Part shown: positions 26,345-34,625 of the stretch, piece after piece
How the letters are laid out: each line of letters opens with the position of its first letter
Numbering within the stretch: position 1 is the stretch's first letter
Assembly: GCF_003337375.1 (NCBI RefSeq)
Contig: NZ_QPJD01000015.1
Coordinates: 1 to 64,000 of the forward strand
Length of the DNA: 64,000 nucleotides
Reading direction: 5' to 3'
Source of the DNA: Paenibacillus prosopidis
Lineage (GTDB): Bacteria > Bacillota > Bacilli > Paenibacillales > Paenibacillaceae
Notes under the pieces: model-generated
What the model saw: the letters and a program-made list of their open reading frames with translations, nothing else
Told to the model about the DNA's origin: nothing
Database searches by the model: none
Made by a program: the position numbers and the translations under genes

Positions 26345-26980
26345 TCAGCCTTTAAACAGCTGCTGCAACGCCCGCTTCATCAATGAATCTACCGTTTCCT
26401 CGGCTGTTACGCTCGTCTGCAGGCCGTTCCATGCGCGGTCCAGTTCTGCCGCTGTGTAGCCGAGTGCAGCAAGCGCCTCGCGCGCTTCCTGCCATGCGGT
26501 ACCGGCACCCTGTCCCGTGCTGCCGCTGGATGATAGATCTAGGGCAACGCCTGCAGCAGTCAGCAAGCCGCCGTCTAGCCCTGCTCCGATCAGCTTGTCC
26601 TTCAAGTCGAGAATCATCCGCTGGGCGGTCTTCTTCCCAATGCCTGGCAGCTTAGTCAGAAATGCGATGTTTTCCTGCTGAATGGCGGCAATTACCGCAT
26701 CTGGCCGTCCACCCGACAAAATGCCCAAAGCGACGCGCGGTCCTATGCCGGACACCTCCAGCAGTTTACGGAACAGCGTCTGCTCCTCCCGCGTTTCAAA
26801 TCCGAATAATAAAATAGCATCCTCGCGTACGTGATGATGAATATAAATGATTACCGGCTCTTCTTTTTTGGCAAACGCATACGGATTAGGCGTAAACACC
26901 CGATAGCCCGTGTCTCTTACGTCCATAACGATATATTCGGATTCTAAATGAACGACAAGTCCTCTTAAAAAATCGATCAC
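26345..26980 (-). CDS. ruvA: Holliday junction DNA-binding protein RuvA
   Basis: Tetrameric junction-binding protein that loads RuvB. The 211-residue protein shows the N-terminal OB-fold (MIDFLRGLVVHLESEYIVMD), two helix-hairpin-helix motifs (LEVSGIGPRVALGILSG, LTKLPGIGKKTAQRMILDLK) and a C-terminal three-helix domain after a Gly/Ser linker. The start is GTG, overlapping the ruvC stop as GTGA, with SD GAGGTGA in the end of ruvC. Confidence 0.96.
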   Translation of the reverse strand: MIDFLRGLVVHLESEYIVMDVRDTGYRVFTPNPYAFAKKEEPVIIYIHHHVREDAILLFGFETREEQTLFRKLLEVSGIGPRVALGILSGGRPDAVIAAIQQENIAFLTKLPGIGKKTAQRMILDLKDKLIGAGLDGGLLTAAGVALDLSSSGSTGQGAGTAWQEAREALAALGYTAAELDRAWNGLQTSVTAEETVDSLMKRALQQLFKG

Positions 26981-27480
26981 GAACGCTTCACCTCGTTAAT
27001 TTTCTGAGTCAATACGGCAGAATGGGCATGACAAATGGCTACCGCAAGCGCATCGGCAACATCGTCAGGCTTCGGCACGGCTGAAAGCTTCAGAAAGACT
27101 TTGACCATTTCTTGCACTTGCTTCTTCTCTGCTTTGCCGTAGCCTACAACCGCCTGCTTCACCTGAAGCGGCGTATATTCCCCGATTGTCAAGCCACGCT
27201 GCGCAGCAGCCAAAATAATAGCGCCCCTAGCCTGAGCTACATCAAATGCCGTCGTTACATTCCGGTTAAAAAACAGTTTTTCCACAGCAACGGCGTCAGG
27301 CTTATATTTATCCATCAATGCGCCCGCAGAATCATAAACTTGCAGCAAACGCTGCTCTGAGGGTGTATGGGCTTCCGTCTGTATAGCACCGTATTGCACG
27401 GGTGTGAGCTTATGTCCGATTTTATCTATGAATCCAAAACCAACTATTGCAATACCAGGATCAATACCAAGAACGCGCAA
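26977..27480 (-). CDS. ruvC: Crossover junction endodeoxyribonuclease RuvC
   Basis: Resolves Holliday junctions by paired symmetrical nicks. The 167-residue protein has the first catalytic Asp in MRVLGIDPGIAIVG (D7), the Glu in AVEKLFFNRNVTTA, and the C-terminal acidic pair in PKPDDVADALAVA. The start codon is TTG, with SD GAGGAG about eight bases upstream; no ATG lies near. B. subtilis lacks ruvC and uses RecU, so ruvCAB in this Bacillales-like genome is a notable difference. The hairpin repeat cluster ends at its SD. Confidence 0.95.
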   Translation of the reverse strand: MRVLGIDPGIAIVGFGFIDKIGHKLTPVQYGAIQTEAHTPSEQRLLQVYDSAGALMDKYKPDAVAVEKLFFNRNVTTAFDVAQARGAIILAAAQRGLTIGEYTPLQVKQAVVGYGKAEKKQVQEMVKVFLKLSAVPKPDDVADALAVAICHAHSAVLTQKINEVKRS

Positions 27481-27496
27481 ACCGCCATCTCCTCAA

Positions 27497-27613
27497 AAGT
27501 TTTACGAAGTAAAACTTACTTCGAAAGCATACGCTTCGTTTTGTAAAGCAAAACTTACTTCGTAAGCATACTCCCAGTTTTACGAAGTAATACTTACTTC
27601 GAAAGCATACCAA
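27497..27613 (-). repeat. Three tandem ~39-bp hairpin repeats, locus C of the dispersed family
   Basis: Units begin at about 27497, 27537 and 27576. In the first, AAGTTTTAC (27497-27505) is a perfect inverted repeat of GTAAAACTT (27509-27517); at the same time CGAAGTAA (27505-27512) pairs perfectly with TTACTTCG (27516-27523), so the two stems exclude each other. The second has GTTTTG/CAAAAC, the third AGTTTTAC/GTAATACT with one mismatch. The cluster abuts the SD of ruvC. Confidence 0.85.
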
Positions 27614-27675
27614 CCATTATAGCAAATGTTGGCGTGAATGAGAACGCGCGTTTGACATTTCGCTTGATAATCACA

Positions 27676-27710
27676 AAATGAAAGAGACCGACATCTAATG
27701 TACGGTCTCT
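27676..27710 (-). terminator. Terminator after bofC
   Basis: On the minus strand AGAGACCG-T-ACAT pairs with ATGT-CGGTCTCT around a three-base loop (plus 27683-27710), followed by TTCATTTTG. Confidence 0.75.
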
Positions 27711-27725
27711 GCTCATTTGCGTATG

Positions 27726-28367
27726 CTAATATGTTGGTTTCATAACTTTTTCGTTTTGTTCCATAGCATAGTCGCTGTATGTCGACAAAACACTGTTGTA
27801 TTCATCAATATCACTTATACGAATACCTCTCGAGAGTTTGTCCAGCTTATCCTGCGGCAGGCTGCTTTCCATATATCGCACATCTAGTTGGAAGAAGGTG
27901 CGCACAACCTTTTCTTTTTTCGGAACCCCGTCGTAAAGGGTCAAATTCCCTTTTTTGTCCACTCCCATATAAGCATGCGCTTTGCAGTGCTCGGACAAGT
28001 CATCGATTCGCTCCTCAAAAAGTATCGTGCTTTGGTCTTTATCCATCGTCGCATTCCATTCCGGATGCACAAGCAGAAGCTGTACGATCTGCTCGGTCAT
28101 CATTCGGCCAAGCGGCCTCATCTCCTCACCGCATACATATAACTGATGGAGCTTAACGGTTAGCGTTCCTTGCTTCTGCTGCAGCGTCTTAATGATGCTC
28201 TGGTTATTGTTATTCGGTTTCGGCGTTTCTGCGTATACCGTCTCTGCATATGAAACGGCACACCATCCGGCAAGTAGGCAGAACAGAATGCCACCCAGCA
28301 TCCACAACGGACGGCGTTTTCGGCGAAGACGCTTTTTTAGATTTTTCCAAAGGCTGAATTCCGTCAT
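27726..28367 (-). CDS. bofC: Sporulation intercompartmental checkpoint protein BofC
   Basis: Forespore-secreted regulator which, in B. subtilis, restrains the SpoIVB protease and so delays sigmaK activation. The 213-residue protein has an N-terminal basic stretch and one membrane segment (LWMLGGILFCLLAGWCAVSY, about 21-40), then the extracytoplasmic BofC domains (LYVCGEEMRPLG; AHAYMGVDKKGNLTLYDG). Start MTEFSLWKN has SD AAGGGG. Together with spoIVFA/spoIVFB in this window it forms most of the pro-sigmaK checkpoint apart from spoIVB. Confidence 0.9.
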   Translation of the reverse strand: MTEFSLWKNLKKRLRRKRRPLWMLGGILFCLLAGWCAVSYAETVYAETPKPNNNNQSIIKTLQQKQGTLTVKLHQLYVCGEEMRPLGRMMTEQIVQLLLVHPEWNATMDKDQSTILFEERIDDLSEHCKAHAYMGVDKKGNLTLYDGVPKKEKVVRTFFQLDVRYMESSLPQDKLDKLSRGIRISDIDEYNSVLSTYSDYAMEQNEKVMKPTY

Positions 28368-28396
28368 ATGGAAGACCCCTTCATTATATTTTTTGA

Positions 28397-28426
28397 TAGT
28401 GTGCGCCATTATTGCATTATTATTCA
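28397..28426 (-). promoter_or_regulatory. SigmaG-type promoter of bofC
   Basis: On the minus strand TGAATA (plus 28421-28426) and CACACTA (plus 28397-28403) are 17 bases apart, close to the sigmaG consensus TGAATA / CATACTA. bofC is a forespore gene in B. subtilis, which supports the call. Confidence 0.65.
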
Positions 28427-28445
28427 AACGAATTTTGTAATCACG

Positions 28446-28494
28446 AAAACAACAAATAAGCTTCCGTCCCTCATCAGGAGAGAACAGAAGCTTA
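28446..28494 (-). terminator. Terminator after safA
   Basis: On the minus strand TAAGCTTC (plus 28487-28494) pairs with GAAGCTTA (plus 28457-28464), with further inner pairing CTCC/GGGA, followed by TTTGTTGTTTTC. Confidence 0.7.
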
Positions 28495-28505
28495 GATTCA
28501 TTGCA

Positions 28506-30365
28506 TTAATTATTTAACCAAGGCATGCTGCCACGATTTCTCGTTTTATTCTGACGTGTCTTCACCGTGCGGATAACCGCTTTTTTTGTGTTTTTGCGTT
28601 GAACGCCTGTTTTGGCTGACTTTGGTGTTTCTGTATCTGCCAGCTTGACGGAAGTCTGCTCCGTCCGATCTCCATGGCATCCGCAATCCTTCTCATATGC
28701 CCCTGCACCTGCTGTTTGAGGCCACCCCGGATAGGAAGGATAAGGAGGAAGGTTTGAACCGTATCCATAGCCTGTTTCAGGTTGAATGTAAGACGGTGCT
28801 ACCATTCCCTGGTTCGGCATGGCCGAATACGGAGACACCATTCCCTGGTTTGGCATGGCTGAATACGGAGACACCATTCCCTCGTTCGGCATGCCCGAAT
28901 ACGGAGACACCATTCCTTGGTTCGGCATGGCCGAATACGGAGACACCATTCCCTGGTTTGGCATGGCTGAATACGGAGACACCATTCCCTCGTTCGGCAT
29001 GGCCGAATACGGAGACACCATTCCCTGGTTCGGCATGGCCGAATACGGAGACACCATTCCCTGGTTCGGCATGGCCGAATACGGAGACACCATACCCTGG
29101 TTCGGCATGGCCGATAGTGGAGACACCATTCCTTGGTTAGGCATTGCGGATGCTCCCGCTACCATGTTATTCTCGCCAAAACCTTGCTGCAGCGGGCTTA
29201 CCATTGGATTGCCGTAGCCCCAATCCGGTCCAGCGCCTAGAGGCATCGTCGATGGAGAAGGATAGCTTCCAACGAAGACCGTTCCCGGAGGGCAATCATA
29301 CGAATCGTTTCCTTCGCCGAGCGGGCTCACCGTATTACTGAATGGTACTGGTGGCTGATGCCATTCTCCATAGCCATAGCCGTAACCATGACCTGTTTGT
29401 GCAGGCATAGTCATTGGTTGACCGTAATCGTAACCATGGCCCGTTTGTGCAGGCATAGTCATTGGTTGACCGTAATCGTAACCATGGCCCGTTTGTGCAG
29501 GCATAGTCATTGGTTGACCGTAATCGTAACCACCGTAAGTAGGATGCTTAGCTGCCGGAGAAACAGCTTCTGGTGCTTTGGGCAAATCATACAAAGACAA
29601 CGCTTCTGTAGCCGGAATGCCGTACTGCTTAAACAAATCGACATTTGGTTTGTATTCGGCATGAATCGGAGCTTGCTTTTTCTCTACCGGTTTTTGAATC
29701 GGCAGCGTCTTCTTAGCAGGTTCAATTGCCATCGGCTTCGGAGCAGGAATTGCTGCTGGTGCAACAGGCTTCACAATGGGAGCAGTCGGCTTTTTCTCTT
29801 GAATAGGCGCCGCCTGCGGTGGTGCGATTGGCGCTGCTGGCGCAGCTTCTGCCAAAGGTGTTATGGGAGCAGTAGGCGTCTTGCCAGCAATAGGTCCTGT
29901 CGGCGTTTTTCCAAGTATCGGAGCCGTAGCCATTTTCCCGACCCATCCTTGCACATTTTGCATAATAGAACTAGGATGAAGCGAATGTGCGCCTACGGTG
30001 CCCGGAGCAGCAGGTGCTTCAGGCATTACTCCGCCAACTTTCGGAATGTTGACAATTTCGCCTGTTAGCAATACATTTGGATTTTTGAGCTGAGGATTCG
30101 CTTTAATCATATCAGCGAGCGGTACTCCCCACGCTTTGGACAGCTTCCAAAGCGTATCCCCTTGCTTCACCACATGCTGATGCATGATGTCCATCCCGCC
30201 CGATCCGCCCGTATGGCTGGACGGAATTTTCAGCTTCATGCCTACATCGATGGCATCCGGATTCGTAATCCCCGGATTCAGCTTTAAAATTTCTTCCATC
30301 GATACATTATACTTTTGAGCAATGAAGTATAATGAATCGCCTTTTTTTACCATATGAATTTTCAC
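28506..30365 (-). CDS. safA: Spore coat/cortex morphogenetic protein SafA with repeat-built tail
   Basis: SafA localises to the cortex-coat interface through LysM and, in B. subtilis, is recruited with SpoVID. The 619-residue protein has two LysM domains (about 2-48 and 63-109), a Pro/Ala-rich stretch with repeated KTPTxPI motifs (about 115-240), three copies of the 16-residue unit YDYGQPMTMPAQTGHG and ten copies of the 12-residue unit SAMPNQGMVSPY, then a Cys-containing CGCHGD and a basic tail. The start is GTG (KIHMVKKGD follows), with SD GAGGG nine bases upstream; this matches the MKIHIVQKGD start of the family. B. subtilis SafA has one LysM and no such repeats as far as I recall. Confidence 0.88.
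   Translation of the reverse strand: MKIHMVKKGDSLYFIAQKYNVSMEEILKLNPGITNPDAIDVGMKLKIPSSHTGGSGGMDIMHQHVVKQGDTLWKLSKAWGVPLADMIKANPQLKNPNVLLTGEIVNIPKVGGVMPEAPAAPGTVGAHSLHPSSIMQNVQGWVGKMATAPILGKTPTGPIAGKTPTAPITPLAEAAPAAPIAPPQAAPIQEKKPTAPIVKPVAPAAIPAPKPMAIEPAKKTLPIQKPVEKKQAPIHAEYKPNVDLFKQYGIPATEALSLYDLPKAPEAVSPAAKHPTYGGYDYGQPMTMPAQTGHGYDYGQPMTMPAQTGHGYDYGQPMTMPAQTGHGYGYGYGEWHQPPVPFSNTVSPLGEGNDSYDCPPGTVFVGSYPSPSTMPLGAGPDWGYGNPMVSPLQQGFGENNMVAGASAMPNQGMVSPLSAMPNQGMVSPYSAMPNQGMVSPYSAMPNQGMVSPYSAMPNEGMVSPYSAMPNQGMVSPYSAMPNQGMVSPYSGMPNEGMVSPYSAMPNQGMVSPYSAMPNQGMVAPSYIQPETGYGYGSNLPPYPSYPGWPQTAGAGAYEKDCGCHGDRTEQTSVKLADTETPKSAKTGVQRKNTKKAVIRTVKTRQNKTRNRGSMPWLNN
28791..29150 (-). repeat. Ten tandem 36-bp coding repeats in safA
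   Basis: Exactly 360 bases encode ten 12-residue units SAMPNQGMVSPY. Variants are Q to E in units 5 and 8, A to G in unit 8, and changed ends in units 1 (SPL) and 10 (APS). Near-identity at the DNA level suggests recent unit duplication or slippage. Confidence 0.95.
29385..29528 (-). repeat. Three tandem 48-bp coding repeats in safA
   Basis: Three units encode YDYGQPMTMPAQTGHG; the DNA copies are almost identical. A partial continuation GYGYG follows. Confidence 0.93.
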
Positions 30366-30470
30366 TCGCTGATACCCTCCTGTCACGTTCTGAATAACCA
30401 GGCATAGTTAATTGCCTGCTATCAATCCTTACATCCTATGCAGAATATGGGCGGGTGTCTCCACTTTCAC

Positions 30471-30525
30471 AAAAAAAATAGTAAAGCCAGGCTCACTTTT
30501 TTTAAGCGAACCCGGCTTTACTATG
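30471..30525 (-). terminator. Terminator after ilvE
   Basis: A long stem of about 21 pairs (arms near plus 30479-30500 and 30503-30524, with G-U and few mismatches) followed on the minus strand by T8. It ends the thrR-hom-thrB-pheA-ilvE unit. Confidence 0.93.
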
Positions 30526-30535
30526 CTTCTGCGTG

Positions 30536-31417
30536 CTAATCGAATGCTTTTACGCCGTCTACAGATACAATTTTTCGGAATTCTTGAAGTAAATGAGTAG
30601 TAATCGGACCTGCTTGACCTGAACCAATTGTCCGGCCGTCTACTTCACGTACGGCAATTACTTCAGCAGCCGTCCCTGTAAAGAACACTTCATCCGCAAC
30701 ATATACATCATGCAGTGTAAATGGCTCTTCCTTCAGATTGTACCCGTGTACGGCACACAATTCCATAATGGCTGCACGCGTAATCCCTTCAAGGGCACCA
30801 ACGTAACATGGCGGCGTATAGACGGTACCATTTTTAATGATAAAGATATTATCGCTCGATCCTTCAGCCACGTAGCCCTGCGAGTTCAGCATAATAGCTT
30901 CACCGACACCAGCCAAATTCGCTTGAATTTTCACTAAAATGTTGTTTAAGTAGTTGAGCGACTTAATTTTTGGATTAAGTGCATCTGGAATATTACGGCG
31001 CTGCGATACCGATACGGACACAAGCCCGCTCTGATACGCTTCCTCCGGATATATGGCAAGCTGCTCTACAATAATGATAACCCATGCTGACGGACATCGC
31101 TTCGGATCAAGACCCAGGTTACCAGGACCGCGGGACACGACAAGACGGATGTAGCCATCGCGCATTTCATTGCGGCGAATCGTTTCAACGAGCGCATCCT
31201 GCATCTCGCTTTGCGACAGCGGGATATCGAGCATGATTGATTTTGCCGAATCATAAAGTCGATTCAGATGCTCTTTGCATTTAAAAATATTGCCGTTATA
31301 TATCCGGATACCTTCAAATATTCCATCGCCATACAAAAAACCGTGATCGTAAACCGATATTTTAGCGTCATCTTTCGAAACATAATCACCATTCAAGTAG
31401 ATACATTGCTGTGCCAT
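30536..31417 (-). CDS. ilvE: Branched-chain amino acid aminotransferase
   Basis: PLP-dependent fold-IV transaminase for Leu, Ile and Val. The 293-residue protein has YDHGFLYGDGIFEGIRIYNG near the N-terminus, the PLP Lys in NPKIKSLNYLNN, and GYVAEGSSDNIFIIKNG. A D-amino-acid or 4-amino-4-deoxychorismate lyase relative is possible but the EGIRIYNG context fits IlvE. I start at MAQQCIYLNGDYV, with AAAGG six bases upstream; the longer frame runs into untranslated DNA. It is 43 bases downstream of pheA. Confidence 0.92.
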   Translation of the reverse strand: MAQQCIYLNGDYVSKDDAKISVYDHGFLYGDGIFEGIRIYNGNIFKCKEHLNRLYDSAKSIMLDIPLSQSEMQDALVETIRRNEMRDGYIRLVVSRGPGNLGLDPKRCPSAWVIIIVEQLAIYPEEAYQSGLVSVSVSQRRNIPDALNPKIKSLNYLNNILVKIQANLAGVGEAIMLNSQGYVAEGSSDNIFIIKNGTVYTPPCYVGALEGITRAAIMELCAVHGYNLKEEPFTLHDVYVADEVFFTGTAAEVIAVREVDGRTIGSGQAGPITTHLLQEFRKIVSVDGVKAFD

Positions 31418-31460
31418 GACCTTTCCAACACCTCCAAAAAGTATGTCGCTTAAACGAAAG

Positions 31461-32333
31461 CTATAAGATTTTATCTTCTGAAAAACTAGGATAACTGCCC
31501 AATATACGAACCTGGCACCCGAGCGCTTCAATTTCTTGCAGAGCCGCGGGCAGCAGCACCGTATCCAGCGCCATATCGATATCGATAAAGAAATAGTAAT
31601 TGCCCAGCTTCTTCTTCGTTGGACGGGATTCTATGCGGGACAAGTTAATTTTCCGCCATGCAAACGCAGAAAGCACTTGATGCAGAGCTCCCGGAAAGTC
31701 CTCAGGCAACGTTATTAATATGCTCGTTTTCATCGTATCCGATTGACGGGCCGTATACGGCTCTGATCCGACAAGCAAAAAACGCGTATAGTTATTATCG
31801 TGATCCGTGATCCCGCGCGCTAACACATCAAGGCTTTCATTCGCCGCAGCTGTCATCGTTCCGATGGCCGCCCACCCGGCATTCGGATTATTCCGAACGA
31901 TACGAACGCCTTCGGCTGTACTGCTCACATGCTCGGTTTCGGCATGCGGTAGATGGGTCCGCAAAAATTGCAAGCATTGGGCAATTGCTACTGGATGGCT
32001 GATTACTTTCTTAATACGGGAGTAATCGAGCTCGCCGGACCCATTCAACAGCTCGGATTGCCGCCCGATCAGGTTTTGAATTGACGGGTATACCCATTCC
32101 GCTTGAATCGGGATGTCCACTTCATGCACGAGCCAGTCCATATGTAAGCTGACGGAGCCCTCTATCGTATTTTCAATCGGGATAATGCTGTAATCGCTTA
32201 TCCCGTTTACGGTCGACAAGAAAACATCCGAAATAAGACGGTGATGCTTCCAGTCAATCTCTTCCCCGCGGAACAAATGTCGTGCCGCCTCATCCGATAC
32301 AGAGCCGGCTGGTAATACTGCAATCGTCTTCAT
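31461..32333 (-). CDS. pheA: Prephenate dehydratase
   Basis: Converts prephenate to phenylpyruvate for Phe synthesis. The 290-residue protein has the PDT catalytic motif NYTRFLLVG (Thr-Arg-Phe), the PIENTIEGSV motif (about 52-61), and a C-terminal ACT domain with GALHQVLSAFAWRKINLSRIESRP-type residues (split here between GALHQVLSAF and INLSRIESRP). Start ATG overlaps the thrB stop as ATGA. Confidence 0.94.
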   Translation of the reverse strand: MKTIAVLPAGSVSDEAARHLFRGEEIDWKHHRLISDVFLSTVNGISDYSIIPIENTIEGSVSLHMDWLVHEVDIPIQAEWVYPSIQNLIGRQSELLNGSGELDYSRIKKVISHPVAIAQCLQFLRTHLPHAETEHVSSTAEGVRIVRNNPNAGWAAIGTMTAAANESLDVLARGITDHDNNYTRFLLVGSEPYTARQSDTMKTSILITLPEDFPGALHQVLSAFAWRKINLSRIESRPTKKKLGNYYFFIDIDMALDTVLLPAALQEIEALGCQVRILGSYPSFSEDKIL

Positions 32334-33307
32334 GCCTTAACGTCTCCTTTAATTCTGTCCAGCAACGAACCGGAGGTTTGCTCCGAACGCTGCTCTACCG
32401 TAATTTCCGGCCCTTCAGCGCACGGTGACAACCAAAGCGTTTCCGCTTCAATACCTTCCATCTTCAACGTGTCGAGCAAAAACCTCTCCAGTGCCTTTTT
32501 ATCCGGGCAATCGGCATCGACAAAAGCGATTAGCGTCGGCCCAGCCCCGCTAAGCGCAGCTCCAAGCGCACCGAACTGGTGCGCGCGCTCAAGAATCGTT
32601 GTCATGCCGGGAATCAATGCTGCACGGTAAGGCTGGTGCAGGCGATCCTTCATCGCATGTCGTATGATTCCCAGCTCGCCGCTTGCAAGCGCGGCGACGA
32701 GCAAAGAGCTGCGGCCGACGTTAAATACGGCGTCAGCCATACTGATTTGCGCCGGCAGCGCGTGACGAGCCTTTTCCGTTGACAGCTGAAACGCAGGTAT
32801 AGCAACGAGCGTCTCCAGCTTGTGATGCGGCTCAATCCGCACATAGTCGGCACGCTCGCCATCCCATGCGGAAACGACGATGCCGCCGAACAACGAAGCG
32901 CCTACATTGTCAGGATGCCCTTCCAGCGCAGTCGCTATCTGGAACAGTTTGTCATCCGTTAGCGGGCTGCCGATTAACGCATTGGCGGCAACAAGCGCTC
33001 CTACGATAGCCGATGCACTGCTTCCGAGACCACGGGTAAGCGGAATATCACTATACATCGAGATCAACAGCTCCGGAACGGACACGCCTGCTTCCTTGAA
33101 CACAAGCTGTGCGACCTTATAGATTAAATTGGATTTGTCTCTCGGCAAGCCTTTCATTTGATCGCCGAAAAGCTGAATTTCGGTTCTTTCGGACACGCTC
33201 ATCTCAATCCATGAATATAACGAAAGCGCCATGCCGAGCGTATCGAAGCCTGGGCCTAAATTTGCCGTACTTGCTGGTATTTTTACAATAACTTTGCGAT
33301 TATTCAT
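32330..33307 (-). CDS. thrB: Homoserine kinase
   Basis: GHMP kinase that phosphorylates homoserine. The 325-residue protein shows PASTANLGPGFDTLGMAL (about 11-28), the GHMP ATP loop PLTRGLGSSASAIVGA and the C-terminal GALGAALSGAGPTLIAF. It lies 5 bases after hom. A thrC gene is not in this cluster, unlike the B. subtilis hom-thrC-thrB operon. Confidence 0.95.
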   Translation of the reverse strand: MNNRKVIVKIPASTANLGPGFDTLGMALSLYSWIEMSVSERTEIQLFGDQMKGLPRDKSNLIYKVAQLVFKEAGVSVPELLISMYSDIPLTRGLGSSASAIVGALVAANALIGSPLTDDKLFQIATALEGHPDNVGASLFGGIVVSAWDGERADYVRIEPHHKLETLVAIPAFQLSTEKARHALPAQISMADAVFNVGRSSLLVAALASGELGIIRHAMKDRLHQPYRAALIPGMTTILERAHQFGALGAALSGAGPTLIAFVDADCPDKKALERFLLDTLKMEGIEAETLWLSPCAEGPEITVEQRSEQTSGSLLDRIKGDVKA

Positions 33308-33312
33308 GCCGC

Positions 33313-34599
33313 TTAACCTTCAACGCGATAAACGCTCTTCACTTTGTGAACGACATCTAGCGATTCGAACATTGCCAGCACCTTTTGAATAGCTGCTTTA
33401 TTCGCATCATGAGTAATGATGATAATTTCGGCTTCGGGGTTTGAAGGAGCTGGCTGCTGAAGAACAGACTCCAGGCTAACCTCAAAGTCAGCAAATACTT
33501 GCGTAATGCGTGCCAGAACACCGGCACGGTCTGCCACTTGAAGCAGCAAGAAATATTTCGAAGAAATTTGCTCGTCGGTTTTCAGCTTCTTCTCTTTGTA
33601 AGCAAGACTGCCTTGCATGCCGTTAACGCCAAGCTTCAGGTTTTTCACAACGGCAACCAGGTCGGATACAATCGAAGTAGCAGTTGGAAGCTCGCCTGCG
33701 CCTGCGCCATAAAACATCGTTTCTCCAACCGCTTCACCGTACACATAAACCGCATTAAAAACGCCGTTTACGGATGCGATCGGATGGGATTGCTTAACCA
33801 TCGTCGGTTGTACGCTAATGCTGATAAGGTCGTCCTGACGCTCTGCAATACCGAGAAGCTTCACTTCATACCCAAGTCGCTTGGCATACAAAATATCTTC
33901 TTTGCTTACAGATGAAATACCTTGAACGGATACGTCCTCGAGCGCTACATTAGCACGGAACCCAATTGTTGCAAGAATCGTCATTTTGCGGGCTGCGTCA
34001 AGTCCTTCTACATCCGACGTCGGATCCGACTCGGCATACCCAAGCTCCTGCGCTTCCTTAAGCACATCGGCATAGGATGCGCCCTCTTGGCTCATCTTCG
34101 TCAATATAAAATTAGTCGTTCCGTTCACAATTCCCATAATCTTCGTAATACGGTCTGAGGAGAAGCCTTCGACCAACGTACGAATAATCGGAATGCCGCC
34201 GGCTACGCTCGCTTCATAGAGTACGTCGCAGCGGTGCTCCTGCGCTTTTCCCAAAATTTCCGGTCCATGCAGCGCCATTAAATCTTTGTTTGCCGTTACA
34301 ACATGCTTGCCGCGTTCGAGTGCTTCCAAAATATATTCCTTCGTAAGCGCGATGCCGCCCATCACCTCAACGATTACATCAATGTCGGGATGACGGATAA
34401 TTTCCCACGGATCCTCTGTCAGCTTATCTGAAGAAATCGAAATATTACGTGATTTGCTCTTGTTTTGGACAAGCACCTTTTCAATAACGATCGGTGAACC
34501 TACCTGGCTTTGCAAATCCTCCTGATGTCCCTCCACAATGCGGACGACGCCTGTACCTACTGTTCCTAATCCTAACAAACCTACTTTTACCGGCTTCAT
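33313..34599 (-). CDS. hom: Homoserine dehydrogenase
   Basis: Reduces aspartate semialdehyde to homoserine. The 428-residue protein has an N-terminal Rossmann motif GLLGLGTVGTGVV (about 7-19), the catalytic core (ANKDLMALHG, EASVAGGIPII, NGTTNFILTKM, DPTSDVEGLDAARK) and a C-terminal ACT domain (RAGVLARITQVFADFEVSL). ATG with SD GGAGGGA. Confidence 0.96.
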   Translation of the reverse strand: MKPVKVGLLGLGTVGTGVVRIVEGHQEDLQSQVGSPIVIEKVLVQNKSKSRNISISSDKLTEDPWEIIRHPDIDVIVEVMGGIALTKEYILEALERGKHVVTANKDLMALHGPEILGKAQEHRCDVLYEASVAGGIPIIRTLVEGFSSDRITKIMGIVNGTTNFILTKMSQEGASYADVLKEAQELGYAESDPTSDVEGLDAARKMTILATIGFRANVALEDVSVQGISSVSKEDILYAKRLGYEVKLLGIAERQDDLISISVQPTMVKQSHPIASVNGVFNAVYVYGEAVGETMFYGAGAGELPTATSIVSDLVAVVKNLKLGVNGMQGSLAYKEKKLKTDEQISSKYFLLLQVADRAGVLARITQVFADFEVSLESVLQQPAPSNPEAEIIIITHDANKAAIQKVLAMFESLDVVHKVKSVYRVEG

Positions 34600-34625
34600 A
34601 TATTCCCTCCGTTATATCTATCCTA

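Noticed and set aside
28791..29150. Possible CRISPR or noncoding satellite
   Set aside because: The repeats are coding, in frame and without spacers.
28697..29217. Plus-strand frames opposite safA, such as MAEYGDTIPWFG repeats
   Set aside because: They are the antisense reading of the 36-bp safA repeats; no SD, and the minus-strand frame has LysM domains and a family match.
30390..30470. SigmaE promoter of safA
   Set aside because: A CATATT box is present but no acceptable -10 at 13-16 bases.
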